A DNA stretch of 64,000 bases from Volvox africanus. Taxonomy: Eukaryota; Chlorophyta; Chlorophyceae; Chlamydomonadales; Volvocaceae. This document shows, piece by piece, positions 46,036 to 58,088 of the stretch. The translations under genes and the position numbers were made by a program. Numbering within the stretch: the first letter of the stretch is position 1; each line of letters opens with the position of its first letter. The notes under the pieces were generated by a model, which worked only from the letters and a program-made list of their open reading frames with translations, made no database searches and was not told the DNA's origin. The stretch spans positions 1,736,001 through 1,800,000 of the forward strand of contig BSDZ01000023.1 of NCBI GenBank assembly GCA_030268105.1, given 5' to 3'.

Positions 46036-47268
46036 TTTCGGCTGAGGTACAAACGGCGGCATTAGAGGGCAATCCTTCGTGGAATGATTCTCCGCACACC
46101 GTAGACAAACATTGGCCAATTTCCGACGCTCGAATTCGGAACGATTGCAATTCCATTTTGGCATAAATGTGTCGTCCGTACGAGTACGCTTCGCGTTGGG
46201 GTCGGAACGCTGTGCGGCTGCCGACGACGGCGCACCACCACGCTTCCTGTTCCTAGCTGGGTCCGAGCTCGGACCTGCTCCTCCTGTACCACGGACACCC
46301 GAGCTAGCGCCCCCGCGCGCCTTGCGTTGCCCGTTGCTGCGTCGCGTCGCGGCAGTAGGCGTGGGGCGGGTCGCGCCGAGGTCCTGATCGAGGGCTACAG
46401 CTTCCCCAAGCGGATCCTGCACTTGCACGGCATTTGCACGAGGGGCAGACTTGACTTCTTCCTCGCCGGCAAGAAGTCGTATCTCCGCGCCCTTAGCAAA
46501 AGCGACCAACGCGTCATACGACTTAATCTGCGCTCCAACCAAGTCAGTGGCGCACCATTTAGCCAAAAGTTTCGTTAGGCCTCGCCTAAACCAAAAGACA
46601 CGCTCAGATTCGGTGAGGTCAGCAATGGGAGTCACAAGTGCTTCGAAGCGTGACTGGTACGCAGGTACATTTTCATCCCGACGCATGTGGTAGCTACCGG
46701 CTGCCAAAGCGTTACGAGCTTCCACATCGCGTGCTTGAACCTCAGTAGCGAATCGTGCGAGCAAAGCGGCGACTAACTCGTCAAAAGTATAGCTGCCCCG
46801 GGCGTTGGTCCAATTGCGATACCAGTCCTTCGCTGCGCCCTCGAGGGTGTTACCAACGAAGAGACACCTGATACCGTCATTATCGCCACCATGAACAGCT
46901 TGGAGGTACTTTTTAGCGTCACGCACGTACGCACGAGTTGCATCGGCTATGCTATGCCCTGGTGTCTTGTCGGTCAGCGAAATATTGAGCCTAGGAACGG
47001 GAATCGACAATCTCATCACCTCAGGGATGTCATCATGCCCTCGAGCTTGAGGTAATGGCAGAACCCTTGGTCCAGCAGTGTTGTCCATATTCGTATTCAC
47101 TGCTGAATGCGGCACAATTAAGTGAGCAGGGGTCTGAAGGAAAAGGGGCTCTTGAGTGGCTCGCGTGCCAACAGTCTCAAGACCTCTATCCGGCGCTCTA
47201 GCAGCTACAACGAAATCGGGTTGGCTAGCTAGGCTAGTGTGCGGCGTATCGTCGTGTTCCGCGGACAT
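46033..47268 (-). CDS. Gag capsid/nucleocapsid protein, 411 aa
   Basis: This is the structural protein of the retrotransposon particle. It starts at an ATG (47268) with an in-frame stop upstream at 47386-47388. Residues about 85-270 form a retrotransposon Gag (capsid) domain, recognisable from the FVGNTLEGAAKDWYRNW motif (137-153), the YTFDELVAALLARF stretch (160-173) and ENVPAYQSRFEAL (199-211). Residues 300-365 are Arg/Gly/Ser-rich and low in order, as in nucleocapsid linkers. One zinc knuckle follows at C388, C391, H395 and C400 (CX2CX3HX4C, one residue shorter than the usual CX2CX4HX4C). The last residues run PQPK before TAG. Small gag-like pieces upstream may belong to an N-terminal extension (see the leader). 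Confidence 0.9.
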   Translation of the reverse strand: MSAEHDDTPHTSLASQPDFVVAARAPDRGLETVGTRATQEPLFLQTPAHLIVPHSAVNTNMDNTAGPRVLPLPQARGHDDIPEVMRLSIPVPRLNISLTDKTPGHSIADATRAYVRDAKKYLQAVHGGDNDGIRCLFVGNTLEGAAKDWYRNWTNARGSYTFDELVAALLARFATEVQARDVEARNALAAGSYHMRRDENVPAYQSRFEALVTPIADLTESERVFWFRRGLTKLLAKWCATDLVGAQIKSYDALVAFAKGAEIRLLAGEEEVKSAPRANAVQVQDPLGEAVALDQDLGATRPTPTAATRRSNGQRKARGGASSGVRGTGGAGPSSDPARNRKRGGAPSSAAAQRSDPNAKRTRTDDTFMPKWNCNRSEFERRKLANVCLRCAENHSTKDCPLMPPFVPQPK

Positions 47269-47734
47269 GGAGCACGAAACGATACCCTAGTTTTGCGTAA
47301 TAGAAGCCGACTTCTATCGCAAAGGCAAGAGTACAAAGCGATTCGGTGAGCCTACCGACAGTACTCTTGAGAAGATTCAGCAAACTCAGCAAGTAATTGC
47401 CCAGCTGAGTCCTGATCTCCGTAGTTTGGGCAATGAGAGTCGCCAACTGGTCCGGACGAACGCCGGTCTCAGTCGCCGCGGCAAGCAATGCCGGTGCACT
47501 GAGATTACCTGCGACTCAGAGCATACACTTACACAACAAGTGCAGCAATCTAAACAAAAGCAATTAAACAATTACAAACCGGAAGCGGCGGCGTCCAAAA
47601 CGGCGCGGCCTAAGTCTTCGGCAAAAGTATCTAGCGGTCCTCGTGGTTCGTCGCTGGAACTCGCCATAGAAAGAACCTACTTCCGATTAGACAAAGAGAG
47701 ACAGTTAGGCAACGAACCTGTCTCCATACCAAAT
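47269..47734 (-). other. Retrotransposon leader with possible broken or spliced gag 5' end
   Basis: This 466-bp stretch lies between the 5' LTR and the gag ATG. An ATG at 47667 opens a 31-codon frame (MASSSDEPRGP...) in the same phase as gag, ending at TAA 47572-47574. A second frame, open from about 47500 down to 47234, encodes an acidic/Gln-rich start (ATETGVRPDQLATLIAQ) that looks like a Gag N-terminus and overlaps the gag start in another phase. A GT-rich site after codon 30 and a TCGCAG near 47510 could bound an intron joining the two, or the 5' end of gag may simply have decayed. Neither option is proven. Confidence 0.45.
47714..47731 (-). other. Candidate primer-binding site
   Basis: The minus strand reads TGGTATGGAGACAGG starting 3 nt after the 5' LTR end. 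TGG is the expected complement of a tRNA CCA 3' end. I cannot assign the tRNA, because the flanking bases do not give a clear T-arm match to a known isotype. Confidence 0.6.
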
Positions 47735-48558
47735 TGTTGTACCTCTCGTTCGCGTTTGCTCATGAGTATCTGCACGTCTGGAGACTATCGACACCGATGC
47801 GCGAGCACTTGCAAGTACAGCAAGGCAAGCGAGAGCAAACAGAGACAGCGGAAGACTTCAAGACAAAGAGAGATATAACTTATGGTCTTACAGATCGGAA
47901 TGATGCAATGGACGAAATCGCCGTCAGCGCCGGGAGCAAGCAATCATCACGCGGCGGTGATTAGCGAAGTTCAGGCTTAGCTCGGGCTAAGTAGAATAGT
48001 GTATAGCAATAGTAATTTAGAACACACGAGTGTTCTCCGGCATCGGATGTCTTGTCTAGCTTAGCCGTCCTCGCATCTGTTATACTCGCAGCATCGCAGT
48101 GCCGTACGATTCACATTAGGAGGCCGATCCTAGATGTGACAACCCTACTGCGTATGGGCGATGTCTACTCGTAACAACGTATAAGCCTTTCCGGCATTCG
48201 CATGATGCAAGGGTCCGGATAACGATATCCGGTTGCAGGGCATGTATCGCGACGAGTGCGGCGCTCTCAACGTGTGCTTAAATGAAGTAATATTATAGCA
48301 GATAATATTACTTATCGTTTCGTAGCACGAGCATAATGCGCACTTCAATGCTTCGGGCTTTCATGCATGCTAGGCGGATTTGCCATGGTGCGATGTCGCG
48401 ATGGATAATGACAACATGCCAGATGCATATATAAATGTATGCGAATACATTTATATCATACAGATTCATTCATATGTAATGCGTTCATCACAAAAGCACT
48501 TCGCCTCGTAGGATCGCGTCGACCTACGCGTCGGCGGGAAATGAACCGTAGCACAACA
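47735..48558 (-). repeat. 5' LTR (824 bp), promoter-bearing
   Basis: This is the same length as the 3' LTR, with 5 mismatches at 47883, 48054 and 48357-48359. As the 5' LTR it should carry the promoter in U3. A TATAAAT motif on the minus strand within the inverted repeat at 48429-48456, about 105-130 nt inside the LTR start, is a TATA-box candidate. The U3/R/U5 borders cannot be set by eye. Confidence 0.95.
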
Positions 48559-48563
48559 GCTGT
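48559..48563 (+). repeat. Target-site duplication, right
   Basis: GCTGT follows the ACAACA LTR end and continues straight into AAGTATTCTGG, restoring the I1 donor of the satellite. It matches the left copy at 41087-41091 perfectly. Confidence 0.93.
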
Positions 48564-51500
48564 AAGTATTCTGGGGTATCTACGGGTTGTGTTCATTATT
48601 GGACCTTATACTGACATTTTCGCTTTGGCCTTCGTAGGCGGAAACAACAGAGGTTCACCCATTAGAATCAAAACAGGTAAAACCTTGTACGTGATCGAGT
48701 CTCGTTGGTTACACGTGTATGTAGATAAGTTCGCGACCAGCATCACGACAGCCACCATCGCCACCGCCGGCCACTATCGCCACCGCCGGCCACTATCGCC
48801 GTCAACCCGCCATCACCGCCACCAAGCCGCCATCACCGCCACCAAGCCGCCATCGACACCGCCGAATGTAGGTAGAAAGGGAGGGAGGGACGGTGGGAGG
48901 GAGATTGGGTGGGCGAGGGAGAAGGACGGAGGGAGGGAGGGAGAGAGGCCACCGTTCCCACCATCGCCACTACTGCTACCGCCGCAACTACCGCCACCAA
49001 GGAGACCGACGCCAAGATAGCCGACACCGCCTCCATCGACGCAGAACCGCCACGTTCGCCACCACAGCCATCGTCGCCACCACCGCTGTAAGTATTCTGG
49101 GGTATCTACGGGTTGTGTTCATTATTGGACGTTATACTGACATTTTCGCTTTGGCCTTCGTAGGCGGAAACAACAGAGGTTCACCCATTAGAATCGAAAC
49201 GGGTAAGACCTTGTACGAGATCGAGTTTCGTTGGTTACACGTGTATGTAGATAAGTTTGCGACCAGCATCACGACAGCCACCATCGCCACCGCCGGCCAC
49301 TATCGCCACCGCCGGCCACTATCGCCGTCAACCCGCCATCACCGCCACCAAGCCGCCATCACCGCCACCAAGCCGCCATCGACACCGCCGAATGTAGGTA
49401 GAAAGGGAGGGAGGGACGGTGGGAGGGAGATTGGGTGGGCGAGTGAGAAGGACGGAGGGAGGGAGGGAGAGAGGCCACCGTTCCCACCATCGCCACTACT
49501 GCTACCGCCGCAACTACCGCCACCAAGGAGACCGACGCCAAGATAGCCGACACCGCCTCCATCGACGCAGAACCGCCACGTTCGCCACCACAGCCATCGT
49601 CGCCACCACCGCTGTAAGTATTCTGGGGTATCTACGGGTTGTGTTCATTATTGGACGTTATACTGACATTTTCGCTTTGGCCTTCGTAGGCGGAAACAAC
49701 AGAGGTTCACCCATTAGAATCGAAACGGGTAAGACCTTGTACGAGATCGAGTCTCGTTGGTTACACGTGTATGTAGATAAGTTCGCGACCAGCATCACGA
49801 CAGCCACCATCGCCACCGCCGGCCACTATCGCCACCGCCGGCCACTATCGCCGTCAACCCGCCATCACCGCCACCAAGCCGCCATCACCGCCACCAAGCC
49901 GCCATCGACACCGCCGAATGTAGGTAGAAAGGGAGGGAGGGACGGTGGGAGGGAGATTGGGTGGGCGAGTGAGAAGGACGGAGGGAGGGAGGGAGAGAGG
50001 CCACCGTTCCCACCATCGCCACTACCGCTACCGCCGCAACTACCGCTGCCAAGGAGACCGACGCCAAGATAGCCGACACCGCCTCCATCGACGCAGAACC
50101 GCCACGTCCGCCACCACACCAAACGGGTAAGACCTTGTAAGAGATCGAGTCTCGTTTGTTACACGTGTATGTAGATACTTGTCCGACTGAGGGAATACTT
50201 GCAGGGATGTATCGCTCCAGAGTGGTGAATCACCCTCCCCCTTGGTTGTGAGTATATACTGCTACTGACATCTTCCGATTTGGCTTTTGAAGGCGGACAG
50301 AACATAGCTTCACCAGTCAAATTACCCGCCGACCTCCCTCCCTCCCTCCCTCCCGTGTGCCCTCCCTTCCTCCCTCGCCCCCCACCCATTGTCGGCGATG
50401 ATGGTGGTACTTTGGTGTCGTCGGAGGTAAGGTACGTGTTAAATTGTGCGGGATAGTACGTCCGTATTGTCACGGGAGAAGGATTCATCTCGGAGAGAAG
50501 TTAGATGGGAATCTTGATTATTCCTTGATGCAAACGTCTGTTGGACCCGGGAATAGAGCCGGGGTGACATAAGTAGCAACAAGTGACTTAACTGTTAGAG
50601 GAACGGCGTCACCTGTATTGATGTATATCCTCGGTGCTGTACCTACCTACCTCCCCACCTCACTCCCTCCCTCCCGTGTGCCCTCCCTTCCTCCCTCCCT
50701 TCCCCGTTGTCGGCGATGATGGGGGTGCTTTGTCGGCAGCGGCGGTGGCGGTGGTGGCGGACGGAGGGAGGGAGGGAGAGAGGTTACCATTCCCACCATC
50801 GCCACCGCCGCCACCACGGACACATACGCTACTACCGCTACCGCCGCAACTACCGCCACCAAGGAGACCGACGCCAAGATAGCCGACACCGCCTCCATCG
50901 ACGCAGAACCGCCACGTTCGCCACCACAGCCATCGTCGCCACCACTGCTGTAAGTATTCTGGGGTATCTACGGGTTGTGTTCATTATTGGACGTTATACT
51001 GACATTTTCGCTTTGGCCTTCGTAGGCGGAAACAACAGAGGTTCACCCATTAGAATCGAAACGGGTAAGACCTTGTACGAGATCGAGTCTCGTTGGTTAC
51101 ACGTGTATGTAGATAAGTTCGCGACCAGCATCACGACAGCCACCATCGCCACCGCCGGCCACTATCGCCGTCAACCCGCCATCACCGCCACCAAGCCGCC
51201 ATCGACACCGCCGAATGTAGGTAGAAAGGGAGGGAGGGACGGTGGGAGGGAGATTGGGTGGGCGAGGGAGAAGGACGGAGGGAGGGAGGGAGAGAGGCCA
51301 CCGTTCCCACCATCGCCACTACCGCTACCGCCGCAACTACCGCCGCCAAGGAGACCGACGCCAAGATAGCCGACACCGCCTCCATCGACGCAGAACCGCC
51401 ACGTCCGCCACCACACCAAACGGGTAAGACCTTGTAAGAGATCGAGTCTCGTTTGTTACACGTGTATGTAGATACTTGTCCGACTGAGGGAATACTTGCA

Positions 51501-52246
51501 GGGATGTATCGCTCCAGAGTGGTGAATCACCCTTCCCCTTGGTTGTGAGTATATACTGCTACTGACATCTTCCGATTTGGCTTTTGAAGGCGGACAGAAC
51601 ATAGCTTCACCAGTCAAATTACCCGCCGACCTCCCTCCCTCCCTCCCTCCCGTGTGCCCTCCCTTCCTCCCTCGCCCCCCACCCATTGTCGGTGATGATG
51701 GTGGTACTTTGGTGTCGTCGGAGGTAAGGTACGTGTTAAATTGTGCGGGATAGTACGTCCGTATTGTCACGGGAGAAGGATTCATCTCGGAGAGAAGTTA
51801 GATGGGAATCTTGATTATTCCTTGATGCAAACGTCTGTTGGACCCGGGAATAGAGCCGGGGTGACATAAGTAGCAACAAGTGACTTAACTGTTAGAGGAA
51901 CGGCGTCACCTGTATTGATGTATATCCTCGGTGCTGTACCTACCTACCTCCCCACCTCCCTCCCTCCCTCCCGTGTGCCCTCCCTTCCTCCCTCCCTTCC
52001 CCGTTGTCGGCGATGATGGGGGTGCTTTGTCGGCAGCGGCGGTGGCGGTGGTGGCGGACGGAGGGAGGGAGGGAGAGAGGTTACCATTCCCACCATCGCC
52101 ACCGCCGCCACCACGGACACATACGCTACTACCGCTACCGCCGCAACTACCACCACCAAGGAGACCGACGCCAAGATAGCCGACACCGCCTCCATCGACG
52201 CAGAACCGCCACGTTCGCCACCACAGCCATCGTCGCCACCACTGCT
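48564..52246 (+). repeat. Array segment A526-A526-L1336-L1297
   Basis: The first A unit, split by the retrotransposon, is more diverged than its neighbours: GGACCTTATAC in I1, AATCAAAACAGGTAAAACC after the exon-like piece, and GTACGTGATC in the hairpin. The three units from 48562 share a duplicated 19-bp GCCACCGCCGGCCACTATC motif, and GGTGGGCGAGTGAG marks 49437 and 49963. From 50139 the L units carry TTGTAAGAGATCGAG in hairpin block 2. Confidence 0.85.
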
Positions 52247-55200
52247 GTAAGTATTCTGGGGTATCTACGGGTTGTGTTCATTATTGGACGTTATACTGAC
52301 ATTTTCGCTTTGGCCTTCATAGGCGGAAACAACAGAGGTTCACCCATTAGAATCGAAACGGGTAAGACCTTGTACGAGATCGAGTCTCGTTGGTTACACG
52401 TGTATGTAGATACGTTCGCGACCTGCATCACGACAGCCACCATCGCCACCACCATCGCCACCGCTGGCCACTATCGCCGTCAACCCGCCACCAACGCCGT
52501 CACCGCCATCCCCGCCACCATCGCCATCACCGCCACCAAGCCGCCATCGACACCGCCGAATGTAGGTAGAAAGGGAGGGAGGGACGGTGGGAGGGAGATT
52601 GGGTGGGAGAGGGAGAAGGACGGAGGGAGGGAGGGAGAGAGGCCACCGTTCCCACCATCGCCACTACCGCTACCGCCGCAACTACCGCCGCCAAGGAGAC
52701 CGACGCCAAGATAGCCGACACCGCCTCCATCGACGCAGAACCGCCACATCCGCCACCACACCAAACGGGTAAGACCTTGTAAGAGATCGAGTCTCGTTTG
52801 TTACACGTGTATGTAGATACTTGTCCGACTGAGGGAATACTTGCAGGGATGTATCGCTCCAGAGTGGTGAATCACCCTTCCCCTTGGTTGTGAGTATATA
52901 CTGCTACTGACATCTTCCGATTTGGCTTTTGAAGGCGGACAGAACATAGCTTCACCAGTCAAATTACCCGCCGACCTCCCTCCCTCCCTCCCTCCCGTGT
53001 GCCCTCCCTTCCTCCCTCGCCCCCCACCCATTGTCGGTGATGATGGTGGTACTTTGGTGTCGTCGGAGGTAAGGTACGTGTTAAATTGTGCGGGATAGTA
53101 CGTCCGTATTGTCACGGGAGAAGGATTCATCTCGGATAGAAGTTAGATGGGAATCTTGATTATTCCTTGATGCAAACGTCTGTTGGACCCGGGAATAGAG
53201 CCGGGGTGACATAAGTAGCAACAAGTGACTTAACTGTTAGAGGAACGGTGTCACCTGTATTGATGTATATCCTCGGTGCTGTACCTACCTACCTCCCCAC
53301 CTCCCTCCCTCCCTCCCGTGTGCCCTCCCTTCCTCCCTCCCTTCCCCGTTGTCGGCGATGATGGGGGTGCTTTGTCGGCAGCGGTGGTGGCGGTGGTGGC
53401 GGACGGAGGGAGGGAGGGAGAGAGGTTACCATTCCCACCATCGCCACCGCCGCCACCACGGACACATACGCTACTACCGCTACCGCCGCAACTACCACCA
53501 CCAAGGAGACCGACGCCAAGATAGCCGACACCGCCTCCATCGACGCAGAACCGCCACGTTCGCCACCACAGCCATCGTCGCCACCACTGCTGTAAGTATT
53601 CTGGGGTATCTACGGGTTGTGTTCATTATTGGACGTTATACTGACATTTTCGCTTTGGCCTTCATAGGCGGAAACAACAGAGGTTCACCCATTAGAATCG
53701 AAACGGGTAAGACCTTGTACGAGATCGAGTCTCGTTGGTTACACGTGTATGTAGATAAGTTCGCGACCTGCATCACGACAGCCACCATCGCCACCACCAT
53801 CGCCACCGCCGGCCACTATCGCCGTCAACCCGCCACCAACGCCGTCACCGCCATCACCGCCACCATCGCCATCACCGCCACCAAGCTGCCATCGACACCG
53901 CCGAATGTAGGTAGAAAGGGAGGGAGGGACGGTGGGAGGGAGATTGGGTGGGAGAGGGAGAAGGACGGAGGGAGGGAGGGAGAGAGGCCACCGTTCCCAC
54001 CATCGCCACTACCGCTACCGCCGCAACTACCGCCACCAAGGAGACCGACGCCAAGATAGCCGACACCGCCTCCATCGACGCAGAACCGCCACGTTCGCCA
54101 CCACAGCCATCGTCGCCACCACCGCTGTAAGTATTCTGGGGTATCTACGGGTTGTGTTCATTATTGGACGTTATACTGACATTTTCGCTTTGGCCTTCGT
54201 AGGTGGAAACAACAGAGGTTCACCATTAGAATCGAAACGGGTAAGACCTTGTACGAGATCGAGTCTCGTTGGTTACACGTGTATGTAGATACGTTCGCGA
54301 CCACCATCACGACAGCCACCATCGCCACCACCATCGCCACCGCCGGCCACTATCGCCGTCAACCCGCCATCACCGCCACCAAGCCGCCATCACCGCCACC
54401 AAGCCGCCATCGACACCGCCGAATGTAGGTAGAAAGGGAGGGAGGGACGGTGGGAGGGAGATTGGGTGGGAGAGGGAGAAGGACGGAGGGAGGGAGGGAG
54501 AGAGGCCACCGTTCCCACCATCGCCACTACCGCTACCGCCGCAACTACCGCCACCAAGGAGACCGACGCCAAGATAGCCGACACCGCCTCCATCGACGCA
54601 GAACGGCCACGTCCGCCACCACACCAAACGGGTAAGACCTTGTACGAGATCAAGTCTCGTTTGTTACACGTGTATGTAGATACTTGTCCGACTGAGGGAA
54701 TACTTGCAGGGATGTATCGCTCCAGAGTGGTGAATCACCCTTCCCCTTGGTTGTGAGTATATACTGCTACTGACATCTTCCGATTATGCTTTTGAAGGCG
54801 GACAGAACATAGCTTCACCAGTCAAATTACCCGCCGACCTCCCTCCCTCCCTCCCTCCCGTGTGCCCTCCCTTCCTCCCTCGCCCCCCACCCATTGTCGG
54901 CGATGATGGTGGTACTTTGGTGTCGTCGGAGGTAAGGTACGTGTTAAATTGTGCGGGATAGTACGTCCGTATTGTCACGGGAGAAGGATTCATCTCGGAT
55001 AGAAGTTAGATGGGAATCTTGATTATTCCTTGATGCAAACGTCTGTTGGACCCGGGAATAGAGCCGGGGTGACATAAGTAGCAACAAGTGACTTAACTGT
55101 TAGAGGAACGGTGTCACCTGTATTGATGTATATCCTCGGTGCTGTACCTACCTACCTCCCCACCTCACTCCCTCCCTCCCGTGTGCCCTCCCTTCCTCCC

Positions 55201-58088
55201 TCCCTTCCCCGTTGTCGGCGATGATGGGGGTGCTTTGTCGGCAGCGGCGGTGGCGGTGGTGGCGGACGGAGGGAGGGAGGGAGAGAGGTTACCATTCCCA
55301 CCATCGCCACCGCCGCCACCACGGACACATACGCTACTACCGCTACCGCCGCAACTACCGCCACCAAGGAGACCGACGCCAAGATAGCCGACACCGCCTC
55401 CATCGACGCAGAACCGCCACGTTCGCCACCACAGCCATCGTCGCCACCACCGCTGTAAGTATTCTGGGGTATCTACGGGTTGTGCTCATTATTGGACGTT
55501 ATACTGACATTTTCGCTTTGGCCTTCGTAGGCGGAAACAACAGAGGTTCACCCATTAGAATCGAAACGGGTAAGACCTTGTACGAGATCGAGTCTCGTTG
55601 GTTACACGTGTATGTAGATAAGTTCGCGACCAGCATCACGACAGCCACCATCGCCACCGCCGGCCACTATCGCCGTCAACCCGCCATCACCGCCACCAAG
55701 CCGCCATCACCGCCACCAAGCCGCCATCGACACCGCCGAATGTAGGTAGAAAGGGAGGGAGGGACGGTGGGAGGGAGATTGGGTGGGCGAGGGAGAAGGA
55801 CGGAGGGAGGGAGGGAGAGAGGCCACCGTTCCCACCATCGCCACTACCGCTACCGCCGCAACTACCGCCGCCAAGGAGACCGACGCCAAGATAGCCGACA
55901 CCGCCTCCATCGACGCAGAACCGCCACGTCCGCCACCACACCAAACGGGTAAGACCTTGTAAGAGATCAAGTCTCGTTGGTTACACGTGTATGTAGATAC
56001 TTGTCCGACTGAGGGAATACTTGCAGGGATGTATCGCTCCAGAGTGGTGAATCACCCTTCCCCTTGGTTGTGAGTATATACTGCTACTGACATCTTCCGA
56101 TTATGCTTTTGAAGGCGGACAGAACATAGCTTCACCAGTCAAATTACCCGCCGACCTCCCTCCCTCCCTCCCTCCCGTGTGCCCTCCCTTCCTCCCTCGC
56201 CCCCCACCCATTGTCGGCGATGATGGTGGTACTTTGGTGTCGTCGGAGGTAAGGTACGTGTTAAATTGTGCGGGATAGTACGTCCGTATTGTCACGGGAG
56301 AAGGATTCATCTCGGAGAGAAGTTAGATGGGAATCTTGATTATTCCTTGATGCAAACGTCTGTTGGACCCGGGAATAGAGCCGGGGTGACATAAGTAGCA
56401 ACAAGTGACTTAACTGTTAGAGGAACGGTGTCACCTGTATTGATGTATATCCTCGGTGCTGTACCTACCTACCTCCCCACCTCACTCCCTCCCTCCCGTG
56501 TGCCCTCCCTTCCTCCCTCCCTTCCCCGTTGTCGGCGATGATGGGGGTGCTTTGTCGGCAGCGGCGGTGGCGGTGGTGGCGGACGGAGGGAGGGAGGGAG
56601 AGAGGTTACCATTCCCACCATCGCCACCGCCGCCACCACGGACACATACGCTACTACCGCTACCGCCGCAACTACCGCCACCAAGGAGACCGACGCCAAG
56701 ATAGCCGACACCGCCTCCATCGACGCAGAACCGCCACGTTCGCCACCACAGCCATCGTCGCCACCACCGCTGTAAGTATTCTGGGGTATCTACGGGTTGT
56801 GCTCATTATTGGACGTTATACTGACATTTTCGCTTTGGCCTTCGTAGGCGGAAACAACAGAGGTTCACCCATTAGAATCGAAACGGGTAAGACCTTGTAC
56901 GAGATCGAGTCTCGTTGGTTACACGTGTATGTAGATAAGTTCGCGACCAGCATCACGACAGCCACCATCGCCACCGCCGGCCACTATCGCCGTCAACCCG
57001 CCATCACCGCCACCAAGCCGCCATCACCGCCACCAAGCCGCCATCGACACCGCCGAATGTAGGTAGAAAGGGAGGGAGGGACGGTGGGAGGGAGATTGGG
57101 TGGGCGAGGGAGAAGGACGGAGGGAGGGAGGGAGAGAGGCCACCGTTCCCACCATCGCCACTACCGCTACCGCCGCAACTACCGCCGCCAAGGAGACCGA
57201 CGCCAAGATAGCCGACACCGCCTCCATCGACGCAGAACCGCCACGTCCGCCACCACACCAAACGGGTAAGACCTTGTAAGAGATCAAGTCTCGTTGGTTA
57301 CACGTGTATGTAGATACTTGTCCGACTGAGGGAATACTTGCAGGGATGTATCGCTCCAGAGTGGTGAATCACCCTTCCCCTTGGTTGTGAGTATATACTG
57401 CTACTGACATCTTCCGATTATGCTTTTGAAGGCGGACAGAACATAGCTTCACCAGTCAAATTACCCGCCGACCTCCCTCCCTCCCTCCCTCCCGTGTGCC
57501 CTCCCTTCCTCCCTCGCCCCCCACCCATTGTCGGCGATGATGGTGGTACTTTGGTGTCGTCGGAGGTAAGGTACGTGTTAAATTGTGCGGGATAGTACGT
57601 CCGTATTGTCACGGGAGAAGGATTCATCTCGGATAGAAGTTAGATGGGAATCTTGATTATTCCTTGATGCAAACGTCTGTTGGACCCGGGAATAGAGCCG
57701 GGGTGACATAAGTAGCAACAAGTGACTTAACTGTTAGAGGAACGGTGTCACCTGTATTGATGTATATCCTCGGTGCTGTACCTACCTACCTCCCCACCTC
57801 ACTCCCTCCCTCCCGTGTGCCCTCCCTTCCTCCCTCCCTTCCCCGTTGTCGGCGATGATGGGGGTGCTTTGTCGGCAGCGGCGGTGGCGGTGGTGGCGGA
57901 CGGAGGGAGGGAGGGAGAGAGGTTACCATTCCCACCATCGCCACCGCCGCCACCACGGACACATACGCTACTACCGCTACCGCCGCAACTACCGCCACCA
58001 AGGAGACCGACGCCAAGATAGCCGACACCGCCTCCATCGACGCAGAACCGCCACGTTCGCCACCACAGCCATCGTCGCCACCACCGCT
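52247..58088 (+). repeat. Array segment L1345-A535-L1328-L-L
   Basis: Units start at 52247, 53592, 54127, 55455 and 56772. Variants shared in clusters include TTCATAGG acceptors (52320, 53665), CTACCACCACC (52149, 53494), GATTATGCTTTTG just inside I2 (54783, 56100, 57417) and TTGTGCTCATT inside I1 (55483, 56800). The two 1317-bp units at 55455 and 56772 are near-identical neighbours. Confidence 0.82.

Larger units (their letters stand above)
41092..48558 (-). mobile_element. Chromodomain Ty3/gypsy LTR retrotransposon, 7467 bp
   Basis: Two 824-bp LTRs with TGTTGT...ACAACA ends flank a gag-pol internal region read on the minus strand. The domain order (protease, reverse transcriptase, RNase H, integrase, chromodomain) defines a Metaviridae chromovirus, a lineage found in plants, fungi, protists and some animals. 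The perfect 5-bp target duplication and 5 mismatches between 824-bp LTRs show a recent insertion that has not been reshuffled by array recombination. Two features argue against simple autonomy: a TAG between gag and pol (46033-46035), which may be a recoding site, and a one-base frame change inside integrase (43057-43123), which is probably inactivating. No env-like gene is present. No other copy or solo LTR is visible in the window. Confidence 0.96.

Noticed and set aside
47714..47731. A tRNA gene fragment suggested by the CCATACCA end
   Set aside because: No cloverleaf could be built, and the position directly after the LTR explains it as a primer-binding site.
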